DNA of 64,000 bases, taken from positions 186,001 through 250,000 of the forward strand of contig NZ_JASCRR010000001.1 of the NCBI RefSeq assembly GCF_030010215.1. The letters are read 5' to 3'. The position numbers and the translations under genes are program-made. Position 1 is the stretch's first letter. Every line of letters starts with the position of its first letter. This DNA comes from Tianweitania sp. UT-5YL-CI-8. Its GTDB lineage: Bacteria > Pseudomonadota > Alphaproteobacteria > Rhizobiales > Rhizobiaceae. The notes under the pieces were generated by a model, which saw only the letters and a list, made by a program, of their open reading frames with translations, made no database searches and was not told the DNA's origin. Below, one piece after another: positions 29,798 to 38,670 of the stretch.

Positions 29798-30778
29798 ATG
29801 AACGATCCGAAACGGGACGGCGGCGAATTGAAGGCTGTTCTCGACGATGTCGTGGCCGAGGTTCGCAAACGCGCGCCCAGCATCTATGACGAGGCCGTCG
29901 CAGCAGCGGAAGCGAAGGGGAAGGCCGCGCCGCGCAAGGCTGATTTCGACCAGTTCGGCATCGCGGTCTTTACGCGCGATGGCGACATGACCGCGGCCGG
30001 AAATGCCGGCATCGGCTTTCCGATCCAGTCGATTTCCAAGGTCTTCGCGCTGGAGGTCGCTCTCGAAGCGCTCGGCAATGCTCTGTGGGAACGGCTTGGG
30101 CGCGAACCATCGGGCGATCCGTTCAACTCGATCATCGACCTAGAGCGCAACAAGGGCATTCCGCGCAATCCGTTCATTAATGCCGGCGCACTGGTCATAT
30201 GCGATATACTAGTCGGCCTCGGCGGTCGGGCAGGCCCCAATAAGCATGTCGTCCGGTTTCTGGAGCGACTGATCGATGACGAGACCCTCGATCTTCATGC
30301 CGAGGTGTTGGCGAGCGACCGGACGGGCGGAGACCTCAACCGGTCGCTGATGTTTATGGCCCGGCACCACGGCAATCTGAAGCATCCGGTAGAGAAGGTG
30401 ATGGACGCCTATGTCCACCAATGCGCCATCACACTGGATTGCCGAGGTCTTGCCAAGGCGGGCCGGTTTCTGATGCATGACGATTCCGACGATGCCAGCG
30501 AGCGCTCGCTGTCGGCGGCCCGCCGGGCGCGCCGCATCCTGTCGATCATGATGCTGTGCGGGCAGTATGACGGGTCGGGCGACTTCGCCTATCGTGTCGG
30601 CCTGCCGGCAAAGTCGGGCGTCGGTGGCGGCATTTTGGCAATCGCCCCGCATCGCGCCTCGATTGCAGTCTGGTCGCCAGCGCTCGACCCCAGCGGCAAC
30701 AGCTGGCTGGGAACGCTGGGGCTCGAACTGCTGACGAGCCGGACCGACTGGTCGGTGTTCGGCAAATCGCGACGCTGA
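29798..30778 (+). CDS. glsA: glutaminase A
   Basis: A 326-residue serine-dependent glutaminase hydrolysing glutamine to glutamate and ammonia. The beta-lactamase-like active site is visible as S78-I-S-K81 in FPIQSISKVFAL, followed by NPFINAGALVICDIL near 125 and the C-terminal GLPAKSGVGGGILAI substrate loop. The ATG at 29798 begins MNDPKRDGG. The frame is open further upstream but that part is unlike glutaminases. It is divergent from the AraC regulator across a ~190-bp promoter region and convergent with the Gfo/Idh gene. Confidence 0.92.
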   Translation: MNDPKRDGGELKAVLDDVVAEVRKRAPSIYDEAVAAAEAKGKAAPRKADFDQFGIAVFTRDGDMTAAGNAGIGFPIQSISKVFALEVALEALGNALWERLGREPSGDPFNSIIDLERNKGIPRNPFINAGALVICDILVGLGGRAGPNKHVVRFLERLIDDETLDLHAEVLASDRTGGDLNRSLMFMARHHGNLKHPVEKVMDAYVHQCAITLDCRGLAKAGRFLMHDDSDDASERSLSAARRARRILSIMMLCGQYDGSGDFAYRVGLPAKSGVGGGILAIAPHRASIAVWSPALDPSGNSWLGTLGLELLTSRTDWSVFGKSRR

Positions 30779-30815
30779 CAAAGCGGCAGCGTCGCGGTCG
30801 GCTTTCGAATGTCGC

Positions 30816-31811
30816 CTATAGCGCCAGTTCCTTGCGCAGCGTCTCCAGCCGTTCCATCGCGACCACGCCATCGGCGATGCTGGGGGCAGGTGTCTGCTTG
30901 CCCATCAGGGCGGGAACCACGTCGCTGAGCAATGCATGATACCCCTTGGGGTCCTCATTGGCCGCCGCGGTGAAATTCGGCTTCCAGGTGAGCGTGTCGG
31001 CGGCCTCGTCAAGCGTCGCCCCGAGATCGTCGATCTTGAAGGGCGGGTTGCGATGCCAGCGGATTTCGATGACGTCATCGACCTCGATGCGCTGGTGGTC
31101 GCCCATCAGTTCCAGGCGCTCCACCGGCGTGCCGCGCGACTGGATCGTGCCCATGGCGATGTTGCCAATGGCGCCGCATTCGAACTCGAAGCCGACATGG
31201 AACAGGACGCGGCCGGGCGTCTTCTCGACCTTCTTCGCCGAGATGCTGCGCACCGGCGACACCAAGAAGGACACGAGGTCCATGTAGTGAACGCAGTGAT
31301 GAAGAAAGAAGCCGGTGTAGTCGACATTGCCGGTGAAATAGCCCGGCGCGGTCATGTAGTAGCCGGTCAGACCGAGCACGTCGCCGAAGCGGCCTGATTT
31401 GACGATGTTCGAGGCCATTCGATTGCCGATCGAGTACCGCTTCATGAAGCCGAGCAGCAAGGGTTTTTTCGCCTTCTCGGACGCGGCGAGAAGTTCGCGC
31501 GCGCCGGCGGCCGAACCCGAAGGCGGTTTTTCCATGAACACGGAAAGCCCACGATCGAGGGCTGCCTTGCCGAAAGCGAGATGCTGATCCGGTCCCACGG
31601 CCATGCCGACGGCATCGATGCCGGGGGTCGTCAGCAGTTCCTGCGCGTCGCTCGTCAGCCTGGTCACTCCGAACTGCCGTCCCGCATCCTTAAGCCGCTT
31701 GGGGTCGATGTCGCAGAGCGCGACGATCTCGACATCATGGCGCACGAGTTGCGGCAGCAGCATCTGGGTCGCGTGAATGCCGCAGCCGATCCAGCCGATC
31801 TTGATGGTCAT
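30816..31811 (-). CDS. Gfo/Idh/MocA family NAD(P)-dependent oxidoreductase
   Basis: A 331-residue two-domain dehydrogenase. The N-terminal Rossmann motif is IGWIGCGIHATQM, the catalytic-lysine motif is FMEKPPSG near residue 92, and the histidine-containing HHCVHYMDLVS lies near 165. Members oxidise or epimerise sugars, inositols and related polyols. The gene overlaps the TIM-barrel isomerase gene by 4 bp and is last in the GntR-headed carbohydrate operon. The substrate is not determinable from sequence. Confidence 0.9.
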   Translation of the reverse strand: MTIKIGWIGCGIHATQMLLPQLVRHDVEIVALCDIDPKRLKDAGRQFGVTRLTSDAQELLTTPGIDAVGMAVGPDQHLAFGKAALDRGLSVFMEKPPSGSAAGARELLAASEKAKKPLLLGFMKRYSIGNRMASNIVKSGRFGDVLGLTGYYMTAPGYFTGNVDYTGFFLHHCVHYMDLVSFLVSPVRSISAKKVEKTPGRVLFHVGFEFECGAIGNIAMGTIQSRGTPVERLELMGDHQRIEVDDVIEIRWHRNPPFKIDDLGATLDEAADTLTWKPNFTAAANEDPKGYHALLSDVVPALMGKQTPAPSIADGVVAMERLETLRKELAL

Positions 31812-32692
31812 CGACGATACTCCGTCAAAAGCAGATGGGATTTCATGAAAGCGCTGCTGGCCGCAAGGCGGTTGCTCTCGTCTTCGTGGGGCGCGCGCCA
31901 CTGCGCGAACGGCACACCGAAGCGGTCGTCGACACGGCGGAACGGTTCAAGCGAAATCGGGCCTTTATAGCCGACCTCGTGAAGCGCGCGGCAAACCGCC
32001 ACCCAGTCCGTCGATCCTGTGCCGGGAAAACCGCGATGGTTTTCATTGGCCTGGAAATGCGCCAACCGGCTGCCGCCCAGGCGGATCGCTTCGGCCAGCG
32101 AGCTTTCCTCCATATGCATGTGGAAGGTGTCCAGCATCAGCTGCACGGCGGGATGATCGACGGCGTCGAGCAGTTCCATGGCCTGCTGGGTCGTGCACAA
32201 CACGTCGCTTTCAAAGCGGTTCAGCGGCTCGACGGCAAGCACGACATTGGCATCGGCGGCAAAGTCGCCCGCCTCGCGCAAGCCCGACACGCAGCGCTCC
32301 TTGCGCGCCAGGCGTTCGGTTTCCTCCACCGGCTGCGGCGCACGGCCGGCGAAGACCAGCGGGTTGCCGGTCAAGGGACCGCCGACGATGCTGGCTCCCA
32401 GGCCGACGGCGCAGTCGACCGTGTATTTGAGATATTCGATGCCTGCCTTATGTGCCTCGCTGTCCGCAGATGCGAGATTGCGCTGCAGGTTCACGCGCGC
32501 GGCAAGCACGACGCCGAGGCCGGCATCGTCCAGCGCACGCTTGGTCTCTGTAAGATCCAGCTCGCCCGGCTCAGGCACAAGGAGCTCAACGAAATCAAAG
32601 CCGTGCTCGCGCATTTTCTTGAACAACGGAAAGTGCTCGGCCGTGAACGGCCTGGCATATTGCATCGAAATCAACCCTATAGGGTTCATCAT
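31808..32692 (-). CDS. sugar phosphate isomerase/epimerase family (TIM barrel), ketose-3-epimerase-like
   Basis: A 294-residue AP-endonuclease-2-type TIM barrel. The candidate metal ligands of the ketose 3-epimerase group are visible: Glu in AVEPLNRFE, Asp in LMLDTFHMHMEE, His in HFQANENHRG and Glu in SLEPFRR. Such enzymes epimerise free or modified ketoses. In this operon it likely supplies the Gfo/Idh enzyme, as in rare-sugar or inositol-like catabolism. The first of two adjacent ATGs (32692) is shown. Confidence 0.85.
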   Translation of the reverse strand: MMNPIGLISMQYARPFTAEHFPLFKKMREHGFDFVELLVPEPGELDLTETKRALDDAGLGVVLAARVNLQRNLASADSEAHKAGIEYLKYTVDCAVGLGASIVGGPLTGNPLVFAGRAPQPVEETERLARKERCVSGLREAGDFAADANVVLAVEPLNRFESDVLCTTQQAMELLDAVDHPAVQLMLDTFHMHMEESSLAEAIRLGGSRLAHFQANENHRGFPGTGSTDWVAVCRALHEVGYKGPISLEPFRRVDDRFGVPFAQWRAPHEDESNRLAASSAFMKSHLLLTEYRR

Positions 32693-32741
32693 CAGTCCTC
32701 GTTTGGGAGCCGCGACGGGCCGGGCTCGGATTGGTCGAAAT

Positions 32742-33575
32742 TCAGCCTTTTACCGCACCCTGGGTGAGGCCGCCGATCAAGCGGCGCTGCACGAGCAGGA
32801 ACAGCACGGTTGCGGGAAGGGCACCCACCACGGCACCTGCGGCCAGCAGTCCCCATTCGATCTGGTACTCGCCGATCAGCGTCTGGATGGCCACCGTCAC
32901 GGGGCGCACATTCCGCCCGCCCAGCGTCAGGGCGTAGAGATACTCGTTCCAGGCGGTGATGAAGATGTAGATGCCGGTGGAGATGATGCCGGGCATGGTG
33001 AGCGGCAGCACCACCCGCCACAGGGCCGCAAGACGCGAGCAACCGTCGGTCATGGCGGCTTCGTCCAGGCTTTTGGGTATGGCGCCGATATAGCTCGTCA
33101 GCATCCAGATAGCGAAGGGGATCGCCACCGTCGCATTGGCGAGGATGAGGGCGAAATGCGTATCGAGAATGTTGAACTTCCGCATCAGCACGAACAGCGG
33201 CAGGATCAGCAGCACGACCGGGAACATGTTGATCAACAGGAACTGCAGCATCAAAGGCTTTCGGCCGGCGAAGCGAAACCGCGAGAAGGCATAGGCGGCG
33301 GTCACCGCAACCAGCAGGCCGAGCACGACGGTGCCGCCAGCGATGATGAGGCTGTCGAGCATGTTGCGCAGGAAGGACGTCTGCTCGATCAACCGGATAT
33401 AGTTGTCGAGGCTCCAGCCGGCGGGCGAGAGCGACACCCCGCTTGCGCTCAAGGCGGCGGTCGGGGTCAACGATGTCAGCACCATCCAGGCGAAGGGCGC
33501 CATGGCGAACAGGACGATGAACAGGACGGGAATGTCCGTGGTCAGGATGCGGCGAAGCTTGGTCGGCTTGATCAT
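32742..33575 (-). CDS. carbohydrate ABC transporter permease 2 (MalG type)
   Basis: A 277-residue inner-membrane protein with six hydrophobic segments. The ATPase-coupling EAA loop reads [20 protein letters not shown]. It pairs with the MalF-type permease encoded just upstream, with which it overlaps by 4 bp. The system belongs to the CUT1 carbohydrate import class together with the binding protein at 34560-35756 and probably the divergent ATPase at 37540. Confidence 0.93.
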   Translation of the reverse strand: MIKPTKLRRILTTDIPVLFIVLFAMAPFAWMVLTSLTPTAALSASGVSLSPAGWSLDNYIRLIEQTSFLRNMLDSLIIAGGTVVLGLLVAVTAAYAFSRFRFAGRKPLMLQFLLINMFPVVLLILPLFVLMRKFNILDTHFALILANATVAIPFAIWMLTSYIGAIPKSLDEAAMTDGCSRLAALWRVVLPLTMPGIISTGIYIFITAWNEYLYALTLGGRNVRPVTVAIQTLIGEYQIEWGLLAAGAVVGALPATVLFLLVQRRLIGGLTQGAVKG

Positions 33576-34504
33576 CTTTCAACCTCGCGCATGGTGCGTG
33601 CCAGATAGAGGGCGACGAAGGCGCCGAGAAGCAGCGTGAACGTCACCGCGATGGCGGTGCCATAACCGAAGTCGAGGTTCTGGCGTGCCTTGATGAAGGC
33701 GTAGAGCGGCAGGGTGTGCGTGGCGTAGCCCGGACCGCCGCCTGTCATGACGAAGATGACATCCATGGAGTTGGCCACCCAGATGACGCGCAGCAATCCG
33801 GCCGTTGCGAGGATCGGCGCGATGCCTGGAAGGGTGATGTGGACGAACTGGCGCCAGGTCGAGGCCCCGTCGATGGAAGCGGCTTCGTACTGGCTCCTGG
33901 GGATGCCCTGGAGGCCGGCGAGGATCATCACCGCGAAGAAGGGAAAACCCTGCCAGGTGAGCGTGGCGATGATGGCGTAGAGTGCTACGTTCGGATCGGC
34001 CAGCCAGGGCACCGCGGTCTGGACGATGGTTAGATAGATCAGGATGTCGTTGAGCACGCCGGTGTTGGGGTCATAGATCCAGCGCCACATCAAGGCGATG
34101 ACGACGCTGGGCAAGGCCCAGGGAATGATGATGAGCGCGCGAGCAAGCCCGCGCCAGGGAAACTCCCGGTTGAGAAGAAGCGCGGCCGTCAGCCCGAGCG
34201 CCATCTGCAGCGGAACCGTCAGCCCGATCCAGATCACCGTGTTCCACAAAGCCGTCCAGAACACTGGGTCGTTGAACAGCTTGATGTAGTTGCCGAAACC
34301 GACGAAGCGGCTGGCATTGGGCCTGAACAGCACGAGATCGTAGAAGCTGGTGATGACGGCCTGCACCATGGGCAGGAAGACGATCACGACCGTGACCACG
34401 ACGGCCGGTGCGAGCAGCCAGTAGGGCAGCAACTGATCCTGGCGAAAGCCCGAGAACAGCCGGGCGCGGGCGTGCGACGAAGGTGCGATCGACATGTCCA
34501 TCAT
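33572..34504 (-). CDS. carbohydrate ABC transporter permease 1 (MalF type)
   Basis: A 310-residue CUT1 permease with six hydrophobic segments and an EAA loop GIPRSQYEAASIDGASTW. I start at the ATG at 34504; ATGs at 34501 and 34495 are close alternatives, and the frame is open back to 34534. It comes 55 bp after the binding-protein gene and overlaps the second permease. Confidence 0.92.
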   Translation of the reverse strand: MMDMSIAPSSHARARLFSGFRQDQLLPYWLLAPAVVVTVVIVFLPMVQAVITSFYDLVLFRPNASRFVGFGNYIKLFNDPVFWTALWNTVIWIGLTVPLQMALGLTAALLLNREFPWRGLARALIIIPWALPSVVIALMWRWIYDPNTGVLNDILIYLTIVQTAVPWLADPNVALYAIIATLTWQGFPFFAVMILAGLQGIPRSQYEAASIDGASTWRQFVHITLPGIAPILATAGLLRVIWVANSMDVIFVMTGGGPGYATHTLPLYAFIKARQNLDFGYGTAIAVTFTLLLGAFVALYLARTMREVER

Positions 34505-34559
34505 CCTGCGGTCGGGGGAGGGAGGTCCCGGCAATCGATGCCGGGACCGGTGCGGTGGA

Positions 34560-35756
34560 CTACTGCGCGAACAGCGTCTGCAGTTGTTCCATCATCTGCT
34601 GCGAGGTGATCTGACCGGTCAGCGCCTGCTGCATGTTGGTCTGCCAGGCGGTATTGACGAATTCGGACGTCGCCGAGTTCTGCGGCAGCACCTTGGCGAA
34701 GGGCAGCGAGTTGACGGTGGCGTCGACGAAGCGGCGCTCATGCAGCTTCCAATCGGCCGCGCCGCTCTTGGTGACGGTCATCTGCCCCGTCGCACTGTTG
34801 AACGATACGTTGTTCTCGCCTTCGGCCAGGAAGGAAATCCACTTCCATGCAGCGTCCTTCACCGACGAAGAGGAGAAGACGGCGAGCGACTCGTCGCCAT
34901 AAGACGTCCACTGACCGTTGCCGCAATTCGGCACTGGAACCGCCGAGACCTTGTCGCCAAGGGCCGCGACCAGATCCTTGGACGAACCGATATGGTGGAT
35001 GGTCATGGCCGTCTTGCCGGATTTGAAAGCCGCGATGATCTCCTGGAAGCCGTCATTGGGTGCGGAAGGTGGGATGACCTTGTCCTTCTGGAACAGGTCG
35101 ATGACCCATTGGTTCGCTGCAACCGCTTCCGGCGAGGTCAGGCCGTCGGGCTTCAATTCAGCACCCTGGGAGAACACGAAGGTGCCCCACTGGTCCCAGC
35201 CGCCCTTGCCGCCGCGCAGTCCGAAGCCGTAGGTCTCTGGCGCCTTGGTCAGCTTGATGGCCGCGTCGCGGAATTCCTCGCAGGTCTTGGGAGGCTGTAG
35301 GCCGGCAGTCTGGAACAGGTCGGCGCGGTAATAGAGGTAGAGCACGACATACTGGATGGGCAGGTAATATTGCTGGCCGTCGGATGCCTTGTTCAGCTCC
35401 AACAGATTGTCGAGAAGATCGGCCTTGCCCGGCCATGCGTCGATGCGGTCGCCGATCGGCTCCAGCGCGCCCATCTCGGTCAGGCGGGGCTGGGCGAACA
35501 GCTTCACCATCGCGGCGTCCGGCGCATTGCCACCGACCACCGAGGTGTAGAGATTATCGTAGTAGCTGTTCCACGGCACGTTCTCGGCTTCGATGGTGAT
35601 GCCCGGATTGGCCGCTTCGAATTTTTTGACCAGATCGGCCATCGGATTGGCCGGATTGTCGAAATGATACCAGAACCGAACGGTTTCGGCCTGGGCCGAA
35701 AAGGCGAGGCTGGTGGCCATCGCTGCTCCGAGAGCGAGCGTCTTCAGGAATTTCAT
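34560..35756 (-). CDS. ABC transporter sugar-binding protein
   Basis: A 398-residue extracellular solute-binding protein (family 1) with a signal peptide (LKTLALGAAMATSLAFSAQA) and a mature start VRFWYHFDNPANPM, typical of UgpB/sugar-binding proteins. It feeds the two permeases encoded downstream. A strong GGAGGAGAA ribosome-binding site precedes the ATG, and two copies of TCGATAA lie just upstream in the 25-bp gap to the hydrolase gene. The exact sugar is unknown; an ester, lactone or rare ketose is suggested by the neighbouring hydrolase and epimerase. Confidence 0.92.
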   Translation of the reverse strand: MKFLKTLALGAAMATSLAFSAQAETVRFWYHFDNPANPMADLVKKFEAANPGITIEAENVPWNSYYDNLYTSVVGGNAPDAAMVKLFAQPRLTEMGALEPIGDRIDAWPGKADLLDNLLELNKASDGQQYYLPIQYVVLYLYYRADLFQTAGLQPPKTCEEFRDAAIKLTKAPETYGFGLRGGKGGWDQWGTFVFSQGAELKPDGLTSPEAVAANQWVIDLFQKDKVIPPSAPNDGFQEIIAAFKSGKTAMTIHHIGSSKDLVAALGDKVSAVPVPNCGNGQWTSYGDESLAVFSSSSVKDAAWKWISFLAEGENNVSFNSATGQMTVTKSGAADWKLHERRFVDATVNSLPFAKVLPQNSATSEFVNTAWQTNMQQALTGQITSQQMMEQLQTLFAQ

Positions 35757-35772
35757 GGTTTTCTCCTCCGTT

Positions 35773-35787
35773 GATTATCGATTATCG
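35773..35787. promoter_or_regulatory. direct repeat resembling the GntR operator half-site
   Basis: The plus strand reads GATTATCGATTATCG, a direct repeat of ATTATCG between the hydrolase stop and the binding-protein start. Each copy matches the outer arm of the 24-bp palindrome at 37478-37501 (ATTATCGAT). It could be a second, internal binding site for the GntR regulator, but it also overlaps the end of the hydrolase gene. Confidence 0.35.
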
Positions 35788-36765
35788 ACGTTTCGTGATG
35801 CGTTTCGCTGCCAGACCCGCGGCGGCGAGAACCTCCCTGGCTGCCGCAAGCTCGTTGGTGTTCTGCAGGAAGCCGTGGGTCACGCCGGACACCACGGAAA
35901 GCTCGTCGGCTCGCCCGATCGCCTGAAGCCGTTCGTGCAGCCGCAGTGTGTCCGATAGAAGCGGATCGACGGCGGCCGCCGCGAGATACAGCGGCGGGAG
36001 GCCCGCCAACTGTTCGTCGGATGCGGCCAAAGGGCAAGCAAGCGGGTCGTCGGCAACCGCCTGGCCGGCCAGATACCAAGCCCAGTAACGCTGCATCTTG
36101 CCCAGCGTCAGGCCGGGCCCATCGGCGAAGCGCTGGTAGGAAGGACTGTCGAAGACATGAGCGTAGTTGCCGTAAAACAGCAGCGCGCCGTCCGGCAGGG
36201 TTTTGGATGCGGCCTGTTCGTGCAGCATGGCGGCAAGCGCCAGATTGGCGCCGGCGGAATCGCCGGAAACAAGCAGCGGACCCTTGGTCACGCCGACTGA
36301 GGCGGACGCATCGAACGCCGCCCTGAGAGCTGCGACGACATCCTTCAGGCCTGCGGGGAAGGGGTGTTCGGGTGCGAGCCGGTAATCCGGCATAAGCACC
36401 GGCAAGCCGGTTTCGACAGCCAGAACACGCGCACAGCGCTCATGGGTTTCGGGCGAGCAAAATGCAAAGCCGCCGCCGTGAACGAACAGCACGGCGCCAT
36501 CGGATGCGTTGTGCGGCACGAGAACCCTGACGCGGCATCGGGCAGAACCCAAAGTATCGTCGGCCTCGACCCAAACCTCGCTCTCGCGCTGCATCGGCGG
36601 CAGATTGACGTTCCAGCGCAGATTGGCTTGGGCGGTTTGCGCCCGGCCGACAGCCGGCGGCAAGGTGGTCGGATCGGGAAGCGGGCCGGTCTCGAGCGCC
36701 ACGCGATCCATCAGACCAGCCATTTCGGCAGACAGCGTTCCATCCAGTTCGTGGGGCGCATTCAT
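35782..36765 (-). CDS. alpha/beta hydrolase, hormone-sensitive-lipase-like esterase
   Basis: A 327-residue esterase/lactonase of the HSL group. The oxyanion-hole HGGG motif is at 96-99 (LFVHGGGFAFCSP), the nucleophile is S170 in SGDSAGANLALA, and the catalytic histidine is in SGVTHGFLQ near the C-terminus. It lies between the GntR gene (4-bp overlap) and the transporter genes, so it probably de-esterifies or delactonises the imported compound in the cytoplasm; no signal peptide is visible. Confidence 0.88.
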   Translation of the reverse strand: MNAPHELDGTLSAEMAGLMDRVALETGPLPDPTTLPPAVGRAQTAQANLRWNVNLPPMQRESEVWVEADDTLGSARCRVRVLVPHNASDGAVLFVHGGGFAFCSPETHERCARVLAVETGLPVLMPDYRLAPEHPFPAGLKDVVAALRAAFDASASVGVTKGPLLVSGDSAGANLALAAMLHEQAASKTLPDGALLFYGNYAHVFDSPSYQRFADGPGLTLGKMQRYWAWYLAGQAVADDPLACPLAASDEQLAGLPPLYLAAAAVDPLLSDTLRLHERLQAIGRADELSVVSGVTHGFLQNTNELAAAREVLAAAGLAAKRITKRR

Positions 36766-37439
36766 TGATTGAGGTCCGGAAACACTTCGGGACCGAAGTC
36801 GACGATGGTGGCGATGTGGCGATACATCGAGGCTGCCGCCTTTGCCGCATCGCGCTCGGAAATGGCGTCGATAATGCCGCGATGACGCAAGGCGGTCGCC
36901 CTCAGATCCCGCGCCATCGGGCTGCGCGATATCTTGAAACGATGGTTATGGACCAGGCACCGATGCAGGATCGGATCGAGCGCTGGAAGCTGCGCGTCCT
37001 CAAAGATGCGGCGGTGAAAGTCTCGGTCGAAGGCCGCGAGCTGCAATTCGTCGTCGGCCTCGGCTGCGACCAGCATCTCTTCGAGCAGCGCATTAAGGTC
37101 GGCGATAAGGCCCCGGCTCGGCGCGCGCATGACCCTGACGATACCGCTCGCCTCGATCTGCTGCCGAAGCCTGAACATCTCAACGGCTTCATCCTCGGTG
37201 CACTCGGACACCTGAGTGCCGCGATGGCCCTGGCGGCGGACAAGGCCTTCTTCCTGCAGCTGCAGCAGAGCCTCGCGCACTGTGCCCTGGCTGCACTGGA
37301 AATGCGCGGCGAGTTCGAGCTCGATAAGGCTCGTGCCAGGCGCAAGCGTGCCCAGCATGATGTCACGCTTGAGAGCGTTGAAGGCAGTCGTTGCCTTGGC
37401 GGGCTTCGGAGTGCCGGGCCGGACGGAAAAATATGCCAT
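36762..37439 (-). CDS. GntR-family transcriptional regulator (FadR/FCD subgroup)
   Basis: A 225-residue regulator. The N-terminal winged helix (ALKRDIMLGTLAPGTSLIE, then CSQGTVREALLQLQEEGLV) is followed by an all-helical FCD ligand-binding domain whose metal-site residues are visible in DRDFHRRIFEDA, RHRGIIDAI and MYRHIATI. It is the first gene of the carbohydrate operon and divergent from the ATPase gene. The perfect palindrome 40 bp upstream of its start is its likely operator, giving autoregulated control of both directions. Confidence 0.92.
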   Translation of the reverse strand: MAYFSVRPGTPKPAKATTAFNALKRDIMLGTLAPGTSLIELELAAHFQCSQGTVREALLQLQEEGLVRRQGHRGTQVSECTEDEAVEMFRLRQQIEASGIVRVMRAPSRGLIADLNALLEEMLVAAEADDELQLAAFDRDFHRRIFEDAQLPALDPILHRCLVHNHRFKISRSPMARDLRATALRHRGIIDAISERDAAKAAASMYRHIATIVDFGPEVFPDLNQ

Positions 37440-37477
37440 CGCAATCGCTCGCAGAGTTGCTAATCGATGCAGTTATC

Positions 37478-37501
37478 ATTATCGATATTGATATCGATAA
37501 T
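37478..37501. promoter_or_regulatory. 24-bp perfect palindrome, candidate GntR operator
   Basis: ATTATCGATAT (37478-37488), TG spacer, ATATCGATAAT (37491-37501): an 11-bp perfect inverted repeat in the 100-bp gap between the divergent GntR and ATPase genes. Symmetry, AT-rich core and position fit an operator that represses both promoters. Confidence 0.6.
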
Positions 37502-37539
37502 TGTCGTCAAGCGTGAAATGCGTTGCTCAGGAGGAAAAC

Positions 37540-38610
37540 TTGGCCGGCATTCAGTTGAAACAAATCCAAAAATCCTACGGCGCGACACGGGTCATCCACG
37601 ATGTCGACATCGAGATCGAGAGCGGGGAATTTCTGGTCCTGGTCGGACCGTCTGGGTGCGGAAAATCGACGCTCCTGCGCATGATCGCAGGCCTTGAGGA
37701 GATTTCTGGCGGGACGCTCGATATAGACGGCCGCACGGTTAACCTGCTCGCCCCCGCCGAGCGCAACGTCGCGATGGTGTTTCAGGACTACGCGCTTTAT
37801 CCGCATATGAGCGTGCGCGAGAACATGTCGTTCGGCCTGAAGATGCGGGGCGGTAGCGAAAGCGAAATCGAAAAGCGTGTCGCCCATGCCGCCGACGTTC
37901 TGAAAATCCGGGATTTCCTGGATCGGCGACCGGCCCAGCTTTCCGGCGGGCAGAGGCAGCGCGTGGCTATGGGACGCGCTATCGTGCGCGAGCCGGCGGC
38001 CTTCCTGTTCGACGAGCCGCTTTCAAACCTCGATGCCGCGCTGCGTGTCGAGATGCGCCTGGAAATCGCCAAGCTGCACAACCGCATGAAGGCAACGACG
38101 GTTTATGTCACGCACGACCAGGTCGAGGCGATGACGCTTGCCGACCGGATCGTCGTCATGAACAGCGGCGTCGTCGAGCAGATCGGCAAACCGCTCGATC
38201 TCTATCACAAGCCGGCCAGCCTGTTCGTGGCACGCTTCATCGGCAGCCCGACGATGAACACCTTGCCTGCTGAGGTTAGCGGCGAAGGGGCTGGGCTCGA
38301 CATTCTCGGAAGGACAATTTCACTTCCGGCCGGCACTGATGTGCCGGGTAGCGGCAGCATCACCTTCGGCATCAGGCCGGAGGATCTGAAGCGGTGCGCG
38401 CCCGAGGACGCCTGGTTCAGCGGCGAATTGGTGGTGGCCGAACGGCTCGGCAGTCAGACATATGGCTATGTCGAGGTTGGGCACAGCCGGATGCTGACGG
38501 TGGAATTTCCGCGCGACGAACCGATCTCGGTTGGAGACGCGATCCACGTTCGCGGTGATCCGGCTCGGATACACCTGTTCGACGGCAGCACAGGGAAGCG
38601 CCTGAACTAA
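37540..38610 (+). CDS. sugar ABC transporter ATPase (UgpC/MsmX type)
   Basis: A 356-residue ATPase. Walker A is GPSGCGKST (36-43), the signature LSGGQRQRVAMGRAI, Walker B AFLFDEPLSNLD, and a C-terminal TOBE regulatory domain follows (FGIRPEDLK). I choose the TTG at 37540 because AGGAGG lies seven bases upstream and the protein then begins AGIQLKQIQKSYG as in homologues. GTG at 37513 and TTG at 37501 are in frame but lack such a site. It is transcribed away from the permease/binding-protein operon and ends at a strong terminator. Confidence 0.9.
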   Translation: MAGIQLKQIQKSYGATRVIHDVDIEIESGEFLVLVGPSGCGKSTLLRMIAGLEEISGGTLDIDGRTVNLLAPAERNVAMVFQDYALYPHMSVRENMSFGLKMRGGSESEIEKRVAHAADVLKIRDFLDRRPAQLSGGQRQRVAMGRAIVREPAAFLFDEPLSNLDAALRVEMRLEIAKLHNRMKATTVYVTHDQVEAMTLADRIVVMNSGVVEQIGKPLDLYHKPASLFVARFIGSPTMNTLPAEVSGEGAGLDILGRTISLPAGTDVPGSGSITFGIRPEDLKRCAPEDAWFSGELVVAERLGSQTYGYVEVGHSRMLTVEFPRDEPISVGDAIHVRGDPARIHLFDGSTGKRLN

Positions 38611-38630
38611 GCGTGGTTTGACGTCATGAA

Positions 38631-38670
38631 GTAAAGAGGCGGGACGACGGCCCCGCCTCTTTACGTTTTT
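38631..38670 (+). terminator. strong rho-independent terminator between convergent genes
   Basis: A perfect 13-bp stem GTAAAGAGGCGGG (38631-38643) / CCCGCCTCTTTAC (38652-38664) with an 8-nt loop, followed by GTTTTT. It ends the sugar ATPase transcript; its T-tract touches the stop codon of the convergent PotD-like gene. The reverse strand has only a weak T-tail, so it mainly serves the plus strand. Confidence 0.85.

Noticed and set aside
37501-37539. Upstream TTG/GTG starts for the sugar ATPase
   Set aside because: They overlap the candidate operator and lack a Shine-Dalgarno, while the TTG at 37540 has AGGAGG at ideal distance.
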